Shown here piece after piece: positions 40,037 to 49,953 of a DNA stretch of 64,000 nt; the first letter of the stretch is position 1, and every line of letters begins with the position of its first letter. The notes beneath the pieces were generated by a model. It worked only from the letters and a program-made list of their open reading frames with translations. It was not told where the DNA came from and searched no databases. The stretch spans positions 372,001 through 436,000 of the forward strand of contig JAXHMM010000005.1 of NCBI GenBank assembly GCA_034521445.1, written 5' to 3'. Source of the DNA: Balneolaceae bacterium (lineage in GTDB: Bacteria > Bacteroidota > Rhodothermia > Balneolales > Balneolaceae). A program made the translations under genes and the position numbers.

Positions 40037-42563
40037 GACAGATGATCGTCGTATCGTCTGCAAGCTGGTAGTCGCTGAATTTCTGCACAATGCGCTTGAT
40101 TTCCTGGGCGATCTCGCTGCTGCTTTTGGCGTCAGTATCGAGTTCATTGACCAGGGTCAGGACCTCCTTGTAGCCGAATCGGCGCCCCTCCGGGTCCACC
40201 GCCTCGGGCAGCCCGTCCGAATAGAACAACACGAAGTCCCCCTCTTTCAGCTGCGTCTCCAGGGCCGTGTAGTTCACCAGGCGACGCACGCCCAGCGGGT
40301 AGCGAGGCTCGGGCGTATGAATAAATTCGGCGCTGCCGTTGCGCTTGAGGATAGGCAGGCAGTGCCCGGCGTTGGCGATGCTCAGAGTGCGTTTCTCCAG
40401 GTGGTACTGGGCGATCACACAGGTGATGAAGGTCCTTGGATCGGTGCGCGAAAAGATGGTGGGACTCACCTCCTGCAGGATGGCCTCCGGGCGGTCACGG
40501 TGCAATCTTGAGAGCAGCAGTCCGCTGGTAAAGACGGCATGCATGGCCGCCTTCATCGCCTTGCCCGATACGTCGGCGATGGTCATGGTCAGCACCTGCT
40601 GGTCGGGCGCGCCGTTGGTGCCCACCACGTAATCGAAGTAGTCGCCCCCCACCTCGAAGGAGGGTATAAAAAAGCCGTAGACGTCCACCCCTTCCAGAAC
40701 GGGAGGCTGCAAGGGCATCAGCTTGAACTGGCTCTCGCGCGCAATCTCGATCTCCTTCTCCATGCGCATGTGGTTGGACAGCCGCTCCTGGTACTCGGGG
40801 ATGTAGCCCGCCATTTCCGCCACCGAGGGTGCGTAGCGTAGGGAAACGAAACCGTATATGGCCGGCAAGGCAATAAGTGTCAGCTGGATCCAGCCCACAT
40901 AGGCCACGTCCATGTCACCCGACCCCAGGTAGGGCGGCACCATCAGCACCACCACGAAGAGCCACCAGCCGGTGGCGAAGGTGAACAGGCCCGAGCGGCG
41001 AAAGGCATAGACGATAGGCGGGGCCAGGCAAAGACAGACGAGCAGGTTAATCCATATGGGACCGTAAATACCGACCAGGGTGGCCGAACCGCAGAACAGC
41101 AGGGCGGCCACTGCCGTCACCGTCAGCCAGTTGAGCCAGGTGCGCCGGATACGCCCGGCCAAAAAGCCCACGGCCACGCCCACATGTCCCAGCGCCACCA
41201 GCCAGACGTTGATCCAGGCACCCATGTTCAATGTCAGCAGTTTGGGTTGCATGGTAGGCTCCATGTAGCCGAACTGGCTGTCGGCCTGGTAGTAGAAGCT
41301 GTCAAGAAGCCACAGTGCCACGGCGAAGAGGCCCAGCAGCAGCCCGCCCAGGGCGTAGCCACGCAGCAGCCCGTCGCCGGTCTCCCGGAAAAAGAAGCGC
41401 TTGCGCCAGAAGGCGTCCACCAGCTTCACCTGCGGCTGCTCCTGCTCGCGGGCCATGGCCTCCCACCCCACATAGGCAAGGGCCCCGTAAAGGCCCACCA
41501 CCGCCGCAAAAAGGATCTGGTTGAGCAGGTAGATGGAGACCCCCGTGTCGCTCAAGAAGGGCTCCCAGGTATTCATCACGAAGATTGCGCGCCAGCCCAG
41601 CACACCCAGGGCGACCGCCCCGAAGAGCATAATGGCCCGTTTCCACTCCACCTGTCCCCGGTTGATGTGCCGTATGCCGGTAAAAAAGACCAGGCAGATG
41701 AGCACGCCGATGGATCCGAATCCCACGATCAGGTTGAGATTACTGATGATGCCCGAACTGTCCATGCGCTCGGGCTGGTAGGGTCCCGTGGCCTGAAAGT
41801 CTTCGACGGCGGCCCCCACTACAGTGGGGCTGAAGGGGTCGGAGCCCTCCCGCAGGGTCTGGATGAATTCCAGGCGCAGCTTGTCGGGGCCCTCGGCTGA
41901 GGGATTCACCTTGTTCCAGGAGTAGACCAGGTTGGGACTCAGCCGGCTGCTGCCGCTCTCCAGGGGACGGCTTCGCCCGGCCGTTTCCGTAGCCGGGGAG
42001 AGACTGTCGGTGACTACCTCGCCCAGGGCGTAGTTGTCCAGGTTGTAGCCGAAGATGTCACCCACCACGCGCCGGGCGACCTCGTCGCGGTCCTCCCCTT
42101 CCACAAAAGTTGGATTGGGCTCGGAGGGATTGGTCTGCAGGCGGTATACCTTGCCCTGCCGGTCATAGCGTAGCTGAAGCTGTCCCGCCTGGTCGAAAAG
42201 ATCCTCGTTCGAGGTAATGTAACCTTCCTCGGCACCCTGCATGCGAGAGCCCACGGTTACCTTCCAGCCCGTCAGGTTGGTGCCGCGCTCGTTGAGGGTA
42301 CCCGGGCCGGGCAGCTCCTCCCCGACCGAATCCCTGAGGGTGCGATAGTAGTTCAGGTGCTGCGTGCGAAGGGTGAGCAGGGAGAGCGAGTCGGTATCAA
42401 AGCCCAGGCGTTCGGCCAGGGCGTCGGTGCGCGCCTCCACGGCCGAGCGGCTCTCTTCAATGGGCGCGCCTGCGTTGAAATCCACGACGGGACGCAGCGC
42501 GACGAAGGCAGCCAGCCCCAGAACGCCCAGAAAAATCCAGTATGTTAGCCTTTGCCCCATCAA
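40026..42563 (-). CDS. Membrane PP2C/SpoIIE serine phosphatase
   Basis: An 845-residue protein. One N-terminal helix (YWIFLGVLGLAAFVALRP) precedes a ~270-residue outer domain, then about ten membrane helices (residues ~275-580). A coiled segment (YQERLSNHMRMEKEIEIARE) leads to a SpoIIE-type PP2C domain: PSFEVGGDYFDYV, TMTIADVSGKAMKAAMHAV, NAGHCLPILKRNG, and GDFVLFYSDGLPEAVD, with metal-binding Asp residues intact. Such phosphatases usually control anti-anti-sigma partners; none is encoded next to it. It is convergent with the UbiB-like gene. Confidence 0.93.
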   Translation of the reverse strand: MMGQRLTYWIFLGVLGLAAFVALRPVVDFNAGAPIEESRSAVEARTDALAERLGFDTDSLSLLTLRTQHLNYYRTLRDSVGEELPGPGTLNERGTNLTGWKVTVGSRMQGAEEGYITSNEDLFDQAGQLQLRYDRQGKVYRLQTNPSEPNPTFVEGEDRDEVARRVVGDIFGYNLDNYALGEVVTDSLSPATETAGRSRPLESGSSRLSPNLVYSWNKVNPSAEGPDKLRLEFIQTLREGSDPFSPTVVGAAVEDFQATGPYQPERMDSSGIISNLNLIVGFGSIGVLICLVFFTGIRHINRGQVEWKRAIMLFGAVALGVLGWRAIFVMNTWEPFLSDTGVSIYLLNQILFAAVVGLYGALAYVGWEAMAREQEQPQVKLVDAFWRKRFFFRETGDGLLRGYALGGLLLGLFAVALWLLDSFYYQADSQFGYMEPTMQPKLLTLNMGAWINVWLVALGHVGVAVGFLAGRIRRTWLNWLTVTAVAALLFCGSATLVGIYGPIWINLLVCLCLAPPIVYAFRRSGLFTFATGWWLFVVVLMVPPYLGSGDMDVAYVGWIQLTLIALPAIYGFVSLRYAPSVAEMAGYIPEYQERLSNHMRMEKEIEIARESQFKLMPLQPPVLEGVDVYGFFIPSFEVGGDYFDYVVGTNGAPDQQVLTMTIADVSGKAMKAAMHAVFTSGLLLSRLHRDRPEAILQEVSPTIFSRTDPRTFITCVIAQYHLEKRTLSIANAGHCLPILKRNGSAEFIHTPEPRYPLGVRRLVNYTALETQLKEGDFVLFYSDGLPEAVDPEGRRFGYKEVLTLVNELDTDAKSSSEIAQEIKRIVQKFSDYQLADDTTIICLKV

Positions 42564-42670
42564 TGATTGATCTTTAATATAGGCCTCGCCGTCATGCCTG
42601 TCAGGAGACCCTCAGGGGATCCCGCCTGCACGAGAAGGTTATAAAATCGAACACGAAGTTAAAAGATACC

Positions 42671-44281
42671 ATGTTTCAGCCAATTAGCCTACGGAAAACG
42701 CTGTTTGTTGTTGCTCTGGCACTGTTCGCACAGGCCGTGGCCGCCCAGCCCGTAATCAGCCAGGGCGAGACAGCTCTGCCCGAAAACCTGCTGCAGTCTC
42801 CGCGGCGGGCGGTGCACACGTTCCTGCACTGGCAGCAGGAGGGGCACCGGCGGCCGGATCTGGTCATCCAGACCTTCAAACTATCCGACAAACCGCGGGA
42901 CAAAAAAGTTGAACGGGCCCGCCAGCTGCGCAGGGTGCTCGACGCGCGTGGTCTGCTGGTGGACTACGACCAGGTGCCGGGCGACCCGGCCTGGACCGAC
43001 TCCCTTTCCGGTCAGCACCAGTACATTCTCTTTGACGCCCTGCCGGAGGTCTACCTGGTGCGTCACGAGGGTGAGTGGCTCTTCTCCCAGGCCACCATCG
43101 AACAGATCCCGGAAATTTACGGGGACACCTTCTCTTTTATGGTGGAGGCCGTGGTGGACAACCTGCCCGACGCGCTGCGCGGGGAGTGGATGGGACTGCA
43201 GGTCTGGCAGTACCTGGCCATATTCCTCTGGCTGCTGACCGGATTCGTGCTTCGCAAGGTGTTCGAGTATTTCTTCGAAAATTACGGGAGGGGGCTGGTG
43301 AGCAGCAGTACCACGCAGTGGGACGACAGGCTGCTGCACGAAACCGAAAAGCCGGTGAGTTTTCTATTTATGATGGGCTTCTACTGGGCCACCTTCACCA
43401 ACCTGATGCTCTCGGTGACGGTCAACTATTACCTGGCACTGGCACTGGAGGTGGCCTTTTCGGCCAGCTTCGTATGGCTCTTTTACAACCTCTCCAACGT
43501 CTTCTCGGAGTACCTGATGAAGATGACCTCGCGCACGGAGAGCAAACTGGACGACCAGCTGGTACCCCTGCTGCGCAAGACGCTTAAGGTCTTCGTGCTG
43601 GTCATCGGCATCATTTTCATCCTGCAGAACCACGGCATCAACGTGGCCTCCCTGCTGGCTGGACTGGGACTAGGGGGTCTGGCCATCGCCCTGGCGGCGC
43701 GCGAAACCCTGGCCAATTTCTTCGGCTCAATCACCATTTTCACGGACAAGCCTTTCCAGGTGGGCGACTGGATCGTCACCGACAAGGTGGAGGGGACGGT
43801 GGAGGAGGTGGGCTTCCGCTCCACGCGCATACGCACCTTCTACAACTCCCTGGTGAGCGTACCCAACTCCAAGCTGGCCGACAGCGCCATCGACAACATG
43901 GGACTGAGGGAGTATCGCCGCCTGCGGACCGTGCTCAACCTCACCTACGACACCACGGCCGACCAGATGGAGGCCTTCACGGAGGGCATCCGCGAGCTGG
44001 TGCGGGGCAACGAGCACATTCGCCAGGACTTCTTCGAGGTGCATTTCAGCGAGTACGGCCCGCACTCCCTGGACGTGATGGTCTACATCTTCTTTGACGT
44101 GCCCGACTGGAGCACGGAGCTGCGGGAGCGTCACCGTTTCCTGCTGAACATCAAGGCGCTGGCCGAAGACGTAGGCGTCGAGTTTGCCTTCCCGACCCGC
44201 ACCCTGCACATGGAGAGCCTCCCGCCGGAGAGCGGACTCCCCTCCCCCGAAACCTCCTCCCCCGGGAAAATGGACAAATAG
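42671..44281 (+). CDS. MscS-family mechanosensitive channel
   Basis: A 536-residue channel. A cleavable leader (SLRKTLFVVALALFAQAVAA) and a ~180-residue periplasmic domain precede four to five membrane helices and the MscS core: INVASLLAGLGLGGLAIALA is the pore helix, followed by FFGSITIFTDKPFQVGDWIV and GTVEEVGFRSTRIRTFYNSL. The extended N-terminus puts it with the larger MscS relatives. It would release solutes on hypo-osmotic shock, fitting a halophile. It stands alone and ends 3 bp before the convergent bacilliredoxin gene. Confidence 0.95.
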   Translation: MFQPISLRKTLFVVALALFAQAVAAQPVISQGETALPENLLQSPRRAVHTFLHWQQEGHRRPDLVIQTFKLSDKPRDKKVERARQLRRVLDARGLLVDYDQVPGDPAWTDSLSGQHQYILFDALPEVYLVRHEGEWLFSQATIEQIPEIYGDTFSFMVEAVVDNLPDALRGEWMGLQVWQYLAIFLWLLTGFVLRKVFEYFFENYGRGLVSSSTTQWDDRLLHETEKPVSFLFMMGFYWATFTNLMLSVTVNYYLALALEVAFSASFVWLFYNLSNVFSEYLMKMTSRTESKLDDQLVPLLRKTLKVFVLVIGIIFILQNHGINVASLLAGLGLGGLAIALAARETLANFFGSITIFTDKPFQVGDWIVTDKVEGTVEEVGFRSTRIRTFYNSLVSVPNSKLADSAIDNMGLREYRRLRTVLNLTYDTTADQMEAFTEGIRELVRGNEHIRQDFFEVHFSEYGPHSLDVMVYIFFDVPDWSTELRERHRFLLNIKALAEDVGVEFAFPTRTLHMESLPPESGLPSPETSSPGKMDK

Positions 44282-44284
44282 CGT

Positions 44285-44749
44285 CTATTCGGCCGCCGTC
44301 TCGTTCTCCTCGCCCTCGCCGGCAAAGGCGTCGAAGACCATCTTCAGGTCGTCGGCCACTTCGGCCTTGGTGCGGCCTTCCACGCGGTGCCGCGGGATCA
44401 TGGCCTTGATCTCCCCGTCCTTGAAGTAGGCGAAGGCGGGTGAGGAAGGCGGGTATTCGCTGAAGTATTCGCGGGCGCGCGCCGTGGCATCCTTGTCCTG
44501 CCCGGCAAAAACCGTGACCATTTGGTCCGGCTTGGCCTCGCTCTGCTCGAGGGCCAGCTTGAGCCCGGGACGGGCGTTGCCGGCCGCGCAGCCGCAGACG
44601 GAGTTGATGACGATGAGCATGGTGCCCGAGTCGTATTCCTTCATGGCGCGGTCCACTTCCTCGGGCGTGGTAAGCTCCTCCACGCCGAGTTCGGTCAGTT
44701 CCTCGCGCATCCAGGATACGTCGGGGCCGCCTCCTAGTCCAAATTGCAT
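44285..44749 (-). CDS. Bacilliredoxin (BrxA/BrxB family)
   Basis: A 154-residue thioredoxin-fold protein with the CxC-type active site in NSVCGCAAGNARPGL, QMVTVFAGQDKDATARAREY and a cis-Pro region SPAFAYFKDGEIKAMIPRH. Family length is ~140-145; the Glu-rich tail is extra. In Firmicutes these proteins remove bacillithiol from mixed disulfides; whether this organism makes bacillithiol is not visible here. It precedes the sod gene's stop by 95 bp on the same strand, forming a small redox cluster with sod and sthA. Confidence 0.9.
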   Translation of the reverse strand: MQFGLGGGPDVSWMREELTELGVEELTTPEEVDRAMKEYDSGTMLIVINSVCGCAAGNARPGLKLALEQSEAKPDQMVTVFAGQDKDATARAREYFSEYPPSSPAFAYFKDGEIKAMIPRHRVEGRTKAEVADDLKMVFDAFAGEGEENETAAE

Positions 44750-44844
44750 GGTAAAATCGTTTTTATTCGGGTTGGTTGGGCAGGCCGGATCCCCGTCGGG
44801 GGGATCTCCTGCCAGGGGCCTTATAACGTATGGCCTTCCGCCTT

Positions 44845-45453
44845 TTAGCGGGCGTCGTTGTAATATTGATTCACCTGGTCCCAGTTCACGAGGTTCCAGA
44901 AGGCGTTCACGTAGTCGCCCCGCTTGTTCTGGTAGTTCAGATAGTAGGCGTGCTCCCAGACATCAAGTCCCAGGATGGGCGTCAGACCGTCCATGTAGGG
45001 ACTGTTCTGGTTGGCTGTGGAGGTGACCTCCAGCTCGCCGTCGTCGTCCACGCAGAGCCAGGCCCATCCAGAGCCGAACTGGCCGGTCGCTGCGTCGTTG
45101 AAGGCTTTCTTGAGATTGTCATAGCTGCCGAAGGCGTCGTCGATGGCCCCGCCGATGTCGCTGCCGGGCGCGCCGCCCCCGTTCGGGGAGAGTACGGTCC
45201 AGAAGAGACTGTGGTTGGCGTAGCCGCCGCCGTTGTTGATCACCGCCTGGCGCTTGGAGGAGGGCAGCTCATCCACGCGCTTCAGCACATCTTCGATGGG
45301 CAGGTCGGCGAACTCATGCCCTTCCAGTGCGGCGTTCACCTTGTCGGTATAGCCCTGGTGGTGCTTGGTGTGGTGAATCCTCATCGTGCGCTCGTCAATA
45401 TGGGGTTCGAGCGCATCGTAGGCGTAAGGAAGATCCGGAAGTGTGTAAGCCAT
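44845..45453 (-). CDS. sodA: Superoxide dismutase [Fe/Mn]
   Basis: A 202-residue Fe/Mn SOD converting superoxide to oxygen and peroxide. Metal ligands are the His in [15 protein letters not shown], the His in [13 protein letters not shown], and Asp and His in [36 protein letters not shown] is also typical. Metal preference cannot be assigned safely; the Gly in [11 protein letters not shown] does not settle it. It has an acidic surface in keeping with halophily. Same strand as and just upstream of the bacilliredoxin gene. Confidence 0.96.
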   Translation of the reverse strand: MAYTLPDLPYAYDALEPHIDERTMRIHHTKHHQGYTDKVNAALEGHEFADLPIEDVLKRVDELPSSKRQAVINNGGGYANHSLFWTVLSPNGGGAPGSDIGGAIDDAFGSYDNLKKAFNDAATGQFGSGWAWLCVDDDGELEVTSTANQNSPYMDGLTPILGLDVWEHAYYLNYQNKRGDYVNAFWNLVNWDQVNQYYNDAR

Positions 45454-45700
45454 AATAATTTTTCGAGTTTGGTATTTGCGATTATTTATGGTCGCCCGCG
45501 GGGATTGGACGGTGCTGCCGCGGGCGTTTCGCGTCTAACAACAACCAATCAATAGTCCGGGTGCTATCGTTCCATTCTCCTGCCTCCCGCAGGCGCTTCA
45601 GAAAAAGGACAATAAAGCACGCAATTTTCTCTATTTTACAGGAGGAAGGCACCCCAAAAGCACAAAAGGCAAGGCCAGTTCAACCAAGAAGACACGGACC

Positions 45701-47203
45701 ATGTCGCACGACTACGACGTCATCATTATCGGCAGCGGACCCGCAGGCTTCTCCTGCGCCATGCAGAGTTCCAAGTTCGACAAGAAGGCCCTGGTGGTGG
45801 AGGCCCATGAGAAGTACCTGGGCGGCACGTGGATCAACACGGGCACCGTACCCAGCAAAGCCCTCCGCGAGGCCGCCAAAACCATCTCCGATTTCAACGC
45901 TCAGTTCGGGGGCGAGCAGCCGCGCAAGCCCTACGACCAGTTCCGCATGCAGGATCTGCTGAAGTACAAGGACGACATCCTGGAGAAGGAGAACCGCAAG
46001 ATCAAGAACGACCTGATCAAGAACAAGGTGGACGTGGCGCGCGGCACGGGCACACTGGTCGACGAACACACGGTGGAGGTGCATACACACATTGGATCGG
46101 TACAGACCTATTCGGCCGATTACATCCTAGTCTGCACCGGCAGCCGTCCCGTCTCCCCCAACCGCTTTGAGATCGACCACAACCGGGTGCTCGACTATAC
46201 CTCCCTTCTCAAGCTCACCCACATCCCCCGCCGCCTGACCATTGTCGGAGGAGGCGTTAACGCCCTGGAGTATGCGACCACCTTTTCGGCCCTTGGCAGC
46301 CGGGTCAGCGTGCTGACCTCCCGCGGGGAGGTGCTCAGCTTTCTGGACGCGGAGATCAAGGAGCTATTCCTGGAATCCCTGCGCAAGCGCAACATCCACC
46401 TGCAGATCGGCGTGAGGGTGGAGGACATCGGCTACAACTCCCTGCAAAACTACACCGAAGTGAGCTACCGCGCCAAAGACGACCCGGACAGCCGCCTTGA
46501 GGTCATCGAAACCGAGCACGTACTATTCATGGGAGGTCGCCGTCCCAACACCTCCGAACTCAACCTAGAGGAGGTGGGCATCAAGACCGACGACAAGGAT
46601 TTCATCCGGACCAGCGAGGTCTTCCAGACCGACGTGCCGAGCATCTACGCGGCGGGCGACGTGATCGGCTTTCCCCAGTTGGCCTCCGCCTCCTTCACCC
46701 AGGGAAGGCTGGCCGCCTGCAACATGTTCGGCATTCCCATGCAGGAGGTGCCCGACCGCACGCCCTACGCCATCTACACCATCCCGGAGATCTCCCATAT
46801 CGGAATCACCGAGGAGGAGGCCGAACGGCAGGAGTTGGACGTGACGGTGGGACGCGCCTACTTCAAAAACGTGGTCAAGACCGACATGACCGGCCACGAT
46901 GAGGGAATGCTGAAACTGGTCTTCCAGAAGGACAGCCTGAAACTGCTGGGCGTGCACATCTTCGGTGACGAGGCGGCCAACCTGCTGCATCTGGGGCAGT
47001 CGGTGATGGCCTACGACGGGGACATCCGCTACTTCACCCAGCATGTCATGAACTATCCCACCCTGGGCGAAGCCTACCGCATCGCGGCCTTCAACGGCTT
47101 CAACCGGGCTTATAAGGCGGGCGTGAAGTACAAGTCGCTGCTGGAAGATGCACAGCCACCCACAGATGCGCCGAAAAAGCAGGACGTCCGGGAAGAAGAG
47201 TAG
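45701..47203 (+). CDS. sthA: Soluble pyridine nucleotide transhydrogenase
   Basis: A 500-residue flavoprotein of the disulfide-reductase fold that exchanges hydride between NAD(H) and NADP(H). FAD loop: VIIIGSGPAGFSCAMQSS. The active-site region reads GGTWINTGTVPSKALREA, with no CxxxxC disulfide, which distinguishes SthA from lipoamide dehydrogenase and glutathione reductase. NAD loop: TIVGGGVNALEYATTFSALG. FAD/dimer regions IYAAGDVIGFPQLASASFTQ and HVMNYPTLGEAYRIAA are intact. Slightly longer than E. coli SthA owing to a polar C-terminal tail. Confidence 0.95.
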   Translation: MSHDYDVIIIGSGPAGFSCAMQSSKFDKKALVVEAHEKYLGGTWINTGTVPSKALREAAKTISDFNAQFGGEQPRKPYDQFRMQDLLKYKDDILEKENRKIKNDLIKNKVDVARGTGTLVDEHTVEVHTHIGSVQTYSADYILVCTGSRPVSPNRFEIDHNRVLDYTSLLKLTHIPRRLTIVGGGVNALEYATTFSALGSRVSVLTSRGEVLSFLDAEIKELFLESLRKRNIHLQIGVRVEDIGYNSLQNYTEVSYRAKDDPDSRLEVIETEHVLFMGGRRPNTSELNLEEVGIKTDDKDFIRTSEVFQTDVPSIYAAGDVIGFPQLASASFTQGRLAACNMFGIPMQEVPDRTPYAIYTIPEISHIGITEEEAERQELDVTVGRAYFKNVVKTDMTGHDEGMLKLVFQKDSLKLLGVHIFGDEAANLLHLGQSVMAYDGDIRYFTQHVMNYPTLGEAYRIAAFNGFNRAYKAGVKYKSLLEDAQPPTDAPKKQDVREEE

Positions 47204-47236
47204 CCCGGCCGTCCGGTGCAGGACGGCGGACGCCGG

Positions 47237-47947
47237 TCAGGCGTAGTGAATGGCCATGGTGAGGCCGGTGGAATCGACGGGAGGATCTTCCGGCAGGGTT
47301 TTGAGCTCCCCCTCCATCGAGCGCCGGGCAAAGAGAGCCAGGGACATGGCATCCACGATATCGTCCTCGTCCACCTGGTTGCGCCGGTACTCCTCCTTGA
47401 TGTCACGGAAAAAATCATCCACGTACCTGTTCTGCTCCTTCAGCAGGCCCAGCCGATGGCGCAGCCCCTTCTTGGTCTCCTTTTTCTGCAGGATGGAGTT
47501 GCCGCCGTTAAGTTTCTGAAAGAGCAGTTCGGGATGGCTTTCGAATACCTTCTCGCGGAAGGACTCTTCACGCTGCAGCAGGTTGTCCACCACCCGAATA
47601 TAGGGAGCAATGTTCCAGGCCTGGATCGTCACCTTCTTGTCGGTGGTCTCGTAGCTGACCAAGGAGGCCTCCGCGTAGGTGGGGGCGTTGAGCGCCGGGC
47701 GGATGGGCGGGGTGAATACGCTGGAGGCGTACTTTTCGCCCAGTACGCTGCGCAGCTCCGTGTCGCAGTCGCGCGTATACTGGTCTTCGGTCATGCCGAT
47801 GGGGATGTCCACGAACACCCGGTCGAAGTCGCGAAAATAGTCTTCCAGTTCGTCGTGCGATTCCAGCAGCCAGTAGCCGGCCCCCTCCTCGTCAAGGGAG
47901 ATGGCGATCCAACCGGCCCGGCATCCGTCCAGTCCCAGTGTCTTCAC
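47237..47947 (-). CDS. DUF429 family protein
   Basis: A 236-residue DUF429 protein with an RNase H-like pattern: MKTLGLDGCRAGWIAI, then FDRVFVDIPIGM, TPPIRPALNAPTYAEAS, and FESHPELLFQKLNGG, ending with DEDDIVDAMSLALFARR. Conserved acidic residues suggest a nuclease-like site, but the role is unknown. It starts with GTG at 47945-47947 overlapping the aspS stop by GTGA, so it is co-translated with aspS. Confidence 0.88.
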   Translation of the reverse strand: MKTLGLDGCRAGWIAISLDEEGAGYWLLESHDELEDYFRDFDRVFVDIPIGMTEDQYTRDCDTELRSVLGEKYASSVFTPPIRPALNAPTYAEASLVSYETTDKKVTIQAWNIAPYIRVVDNLLQREESFREKVFESHPELLFQKLNGGNSILQKKETKKGLRHRLGLLKEQNRYVDDFFRDIKEEYRRNQVDEDDIVDAMSLALFARRSMEGELKTLPEDPPVDSTGLTMAIHYA

Positions 47948-49743
47948 GTTGTTTGGTTGTCGTTGGTATTTCCATTCAGGTCGTCGGCCAGCCTAATGTG
48001 TAGCTCCTCGAGCTGCTGCGGGTCCACCGAGCCCGGGCTGTCGTCCATCAGGCTCTGCGCCTTCTGGTTTTTGGGGAAGGCGATCACGTCCCGCAGGCTG
48101 CTGCTGCCGGTGAGGATCATGGCGATGCGGTCGACCCCGAGGGCGATGCCCCCGTGGGGCGGGGCGCCGTAGCGGAAGGCCTCCAGCAGAAAGCCGAAAC
48201 GCTCCTGGGACTCCTCCTCGTCCATGCCCAGCAGGTCGAACATCCACATCTGCCGTTTTCGTTCGTGGATGCGGATGGAGCCTCCCCCGATTTCGTAACC
48301 GTTGAGCACCAGGTCGTAGGCGCGCGAACGGATCTCGGCGGGTTCCACGCCCTTCTGCACGTCCTCCTCCCGGGGGGCGGTAAATGGGTGGTGCAGGGCG
48401 TGGTAGCGACCGGTCTCCTCATCCCACTCCACCAGCGGAAAGTCGGTCACCCAAAGAAAATTGTAGGCACCGGTGTCGATCAGCTCGAACTCCCGGCCGG
48501 CCAGCTGGCGCAGCTTGCCCATCTGCCGGTAGACCTCCGGGTCGGGTCCGGCCAGAATGAGCACCAGGTCGCCCTCGCCGCAGCCGGCCCGCCCGGCCAT
48601 GGCCTCTATGGTCTCCTCCTCCAGGAACTTGCCCACGTTGCAGGAGAGCCCCTCCTCCGGGTCGTGCTGCAGGTAGATGAGTCCCTTGGCCCCGGTCTCC
48701 TGCTGCGCCTGTTCGGTAAGTCGGTCCATGGCGCCGCGTCCCAGCGAGCCCTGCTCGGGCACGGTGATGCCCAGCACAGCGCCGCCGTCGGCTACCGTCT
48801 TCGAAAAGATGCGGAATTCGGCGTCGGCCACCAGGTCAGACAGGTCGGCGATCTCCAGGCCGAAACGCGTGTCCGGCTTGTCGGTGCCGTAGGTCTCCAT
48901 GGCCTCGCGGTAGGTCATCCGCGGGAAAGGCAGTTCGACATCGCGTCCCATGGTCTGGCGCATGAGGCGGGCCATCATGCCTTCGGTTATGGAGAGCACC
49001 TCCTCCTCGTCCACGAAGGAGAGCTCCACGTCCACCTGGGTAAATTCCGGCTGGCGGTCCGCGCGCAGGTCCTCGTCCCGAAAACATTTTGCGATCTGGA
49101 AATATCGGTCAAAGCCGGAGACCATCAGGATCTGCTTGTAGGTCTGCGGGCTCTGCGGCAGGGCGTAAAATTTGCCCGGGTTCACCCGGCTGGGCACCAG
49201 GTAGTCGCGCGCGCCCTCGGGCGTGCTGCGCATCAGGTAGGGCGTCTCCACCTCCGCAAAGCCGTGATCGTGGAAATACTGCCGGACGGCATGGACGGCC
49301 CGCGAGCGGAACAGCAGGTTGCGCTGCACGGGCGCCCGCCGCATGTCCAGGTAGCGGTAGCGCAGGCGCGTCTCCTCGGTAGCATTGACCTCCTCCCTGA
49401 CCTCCATGGGCGGGGTCTCCGCCTGGGAGTAAATGACCAGCTCCCCGGCCAGCACCTCGATTTCGCCGGTGGCCATTTCAGGATTCACGTTCTTGTCGTC
49501 GCGCTCCCGCACCTTACCCCGCACGCCGATCACGTATTCGTTACGCAACCTGCCCGCCTTGTCGAGGAGGTCCTGGTCGTGTTCGGCGAAGACGATCTGC
49601 GTCAGGCCGTAGCGGTCGCGGAGGTCGATAAAAATGAGTCCCCCGAAATCCCGCCGGCCATCCACCCAGCCGTTTAGAACCACTTGTTCGCCTGCCTTGG
49701 ATCGGTCGAGTTCGCCGCAGGTATGCGTACGCTTTAGTACCAT
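47944..49743 (-). CDS. aspS: Aspartate-tRNA ligase
   Basis: A 599-residue bacterial-type AspRS. The N-terminal OB fold reads VVLNGWVDGRRDFGGLIFID; class II motif 2 is FRDEDLRADRQPEFTQVDVE; the bacterial GAD insertion lies in the middle (VLGITVPEQGSLGRGAMDRL); motif 3 is GVDRIAMILTGSSSLRDVI. Whether it charges tRNA-Asp only or also tRNA-Asn cannot be read with confidence. It heads an operon with DUF429 and is divergent from the response regulator gene across 210 bp. Confidence 0.97.
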   Translation of the reverse strand: MVLKRTHTCGELDRSKAGEQVVLNGWVDGRRDFGGLIFIDLRDRYGLTQIVFAEHDQDLLDKAGRLRNEYVIGVRGKVRERDDKNVNPEMATGEIEVLAGELVIYSQAETPPMEVREEVNATEETRLRYRYLDMRRAPVQRNLLFRSRAVHAVRQYFHDHGFAEVETPYLMRSTPEGARDYLVPSRVNPGKFYALPQSPQTYKQILMVSGFDRYFQIAKCFRDEDLRADRQPEFTQVDVELSFVDEEEVLSITEGMMARLMRQTMGRDVELPFPRMTYREAMETYGTDKPDTRFGLEIADLSDLVADAEFRIFSKTVADGGAVLGITVPEQGSLGRGAMDRLTEQAQQETGAKGLIYLQHDPEEGLSCNVGKFLEEETIEAMAGRAGCGEGDLVLILAGPDPEVYRQMGKLRQLAGREFELIDTGAYNFLWVTDFPLVEWDEETGRYHALHHPFTAPREEDVQKGVEPAEIRSRAYDLVLNGYEIGGGSIRIHERKRQMWMFDLLGMDEEESQERFGFLLEAFRYGAPPHGGIALGVDRIAMILTGSSSLRDVIAFPKNQKAQSLMDDSPGSVDPQQLEELHIRLADDLNGNTNDNQTT

Positions 49744-49953
49744 GGAAAATCTAGATTCTGGAGTTGGAATTACCGCAGATGCGTGCTCACCGCAATACGG
49801 AGCGGAAAATAACCAATATGGAAACCAATCGCTTACGGCAGGCTGCAGCTTTTTTTATTTGCATGGTGACCCGCGTGGTAGTAGTATGTACGTAGGTTGT
49901 TACGGTAAGAGAGAGGAAGTACCTGCCCGTGGATGGTTTCAAACCGTCTTGCC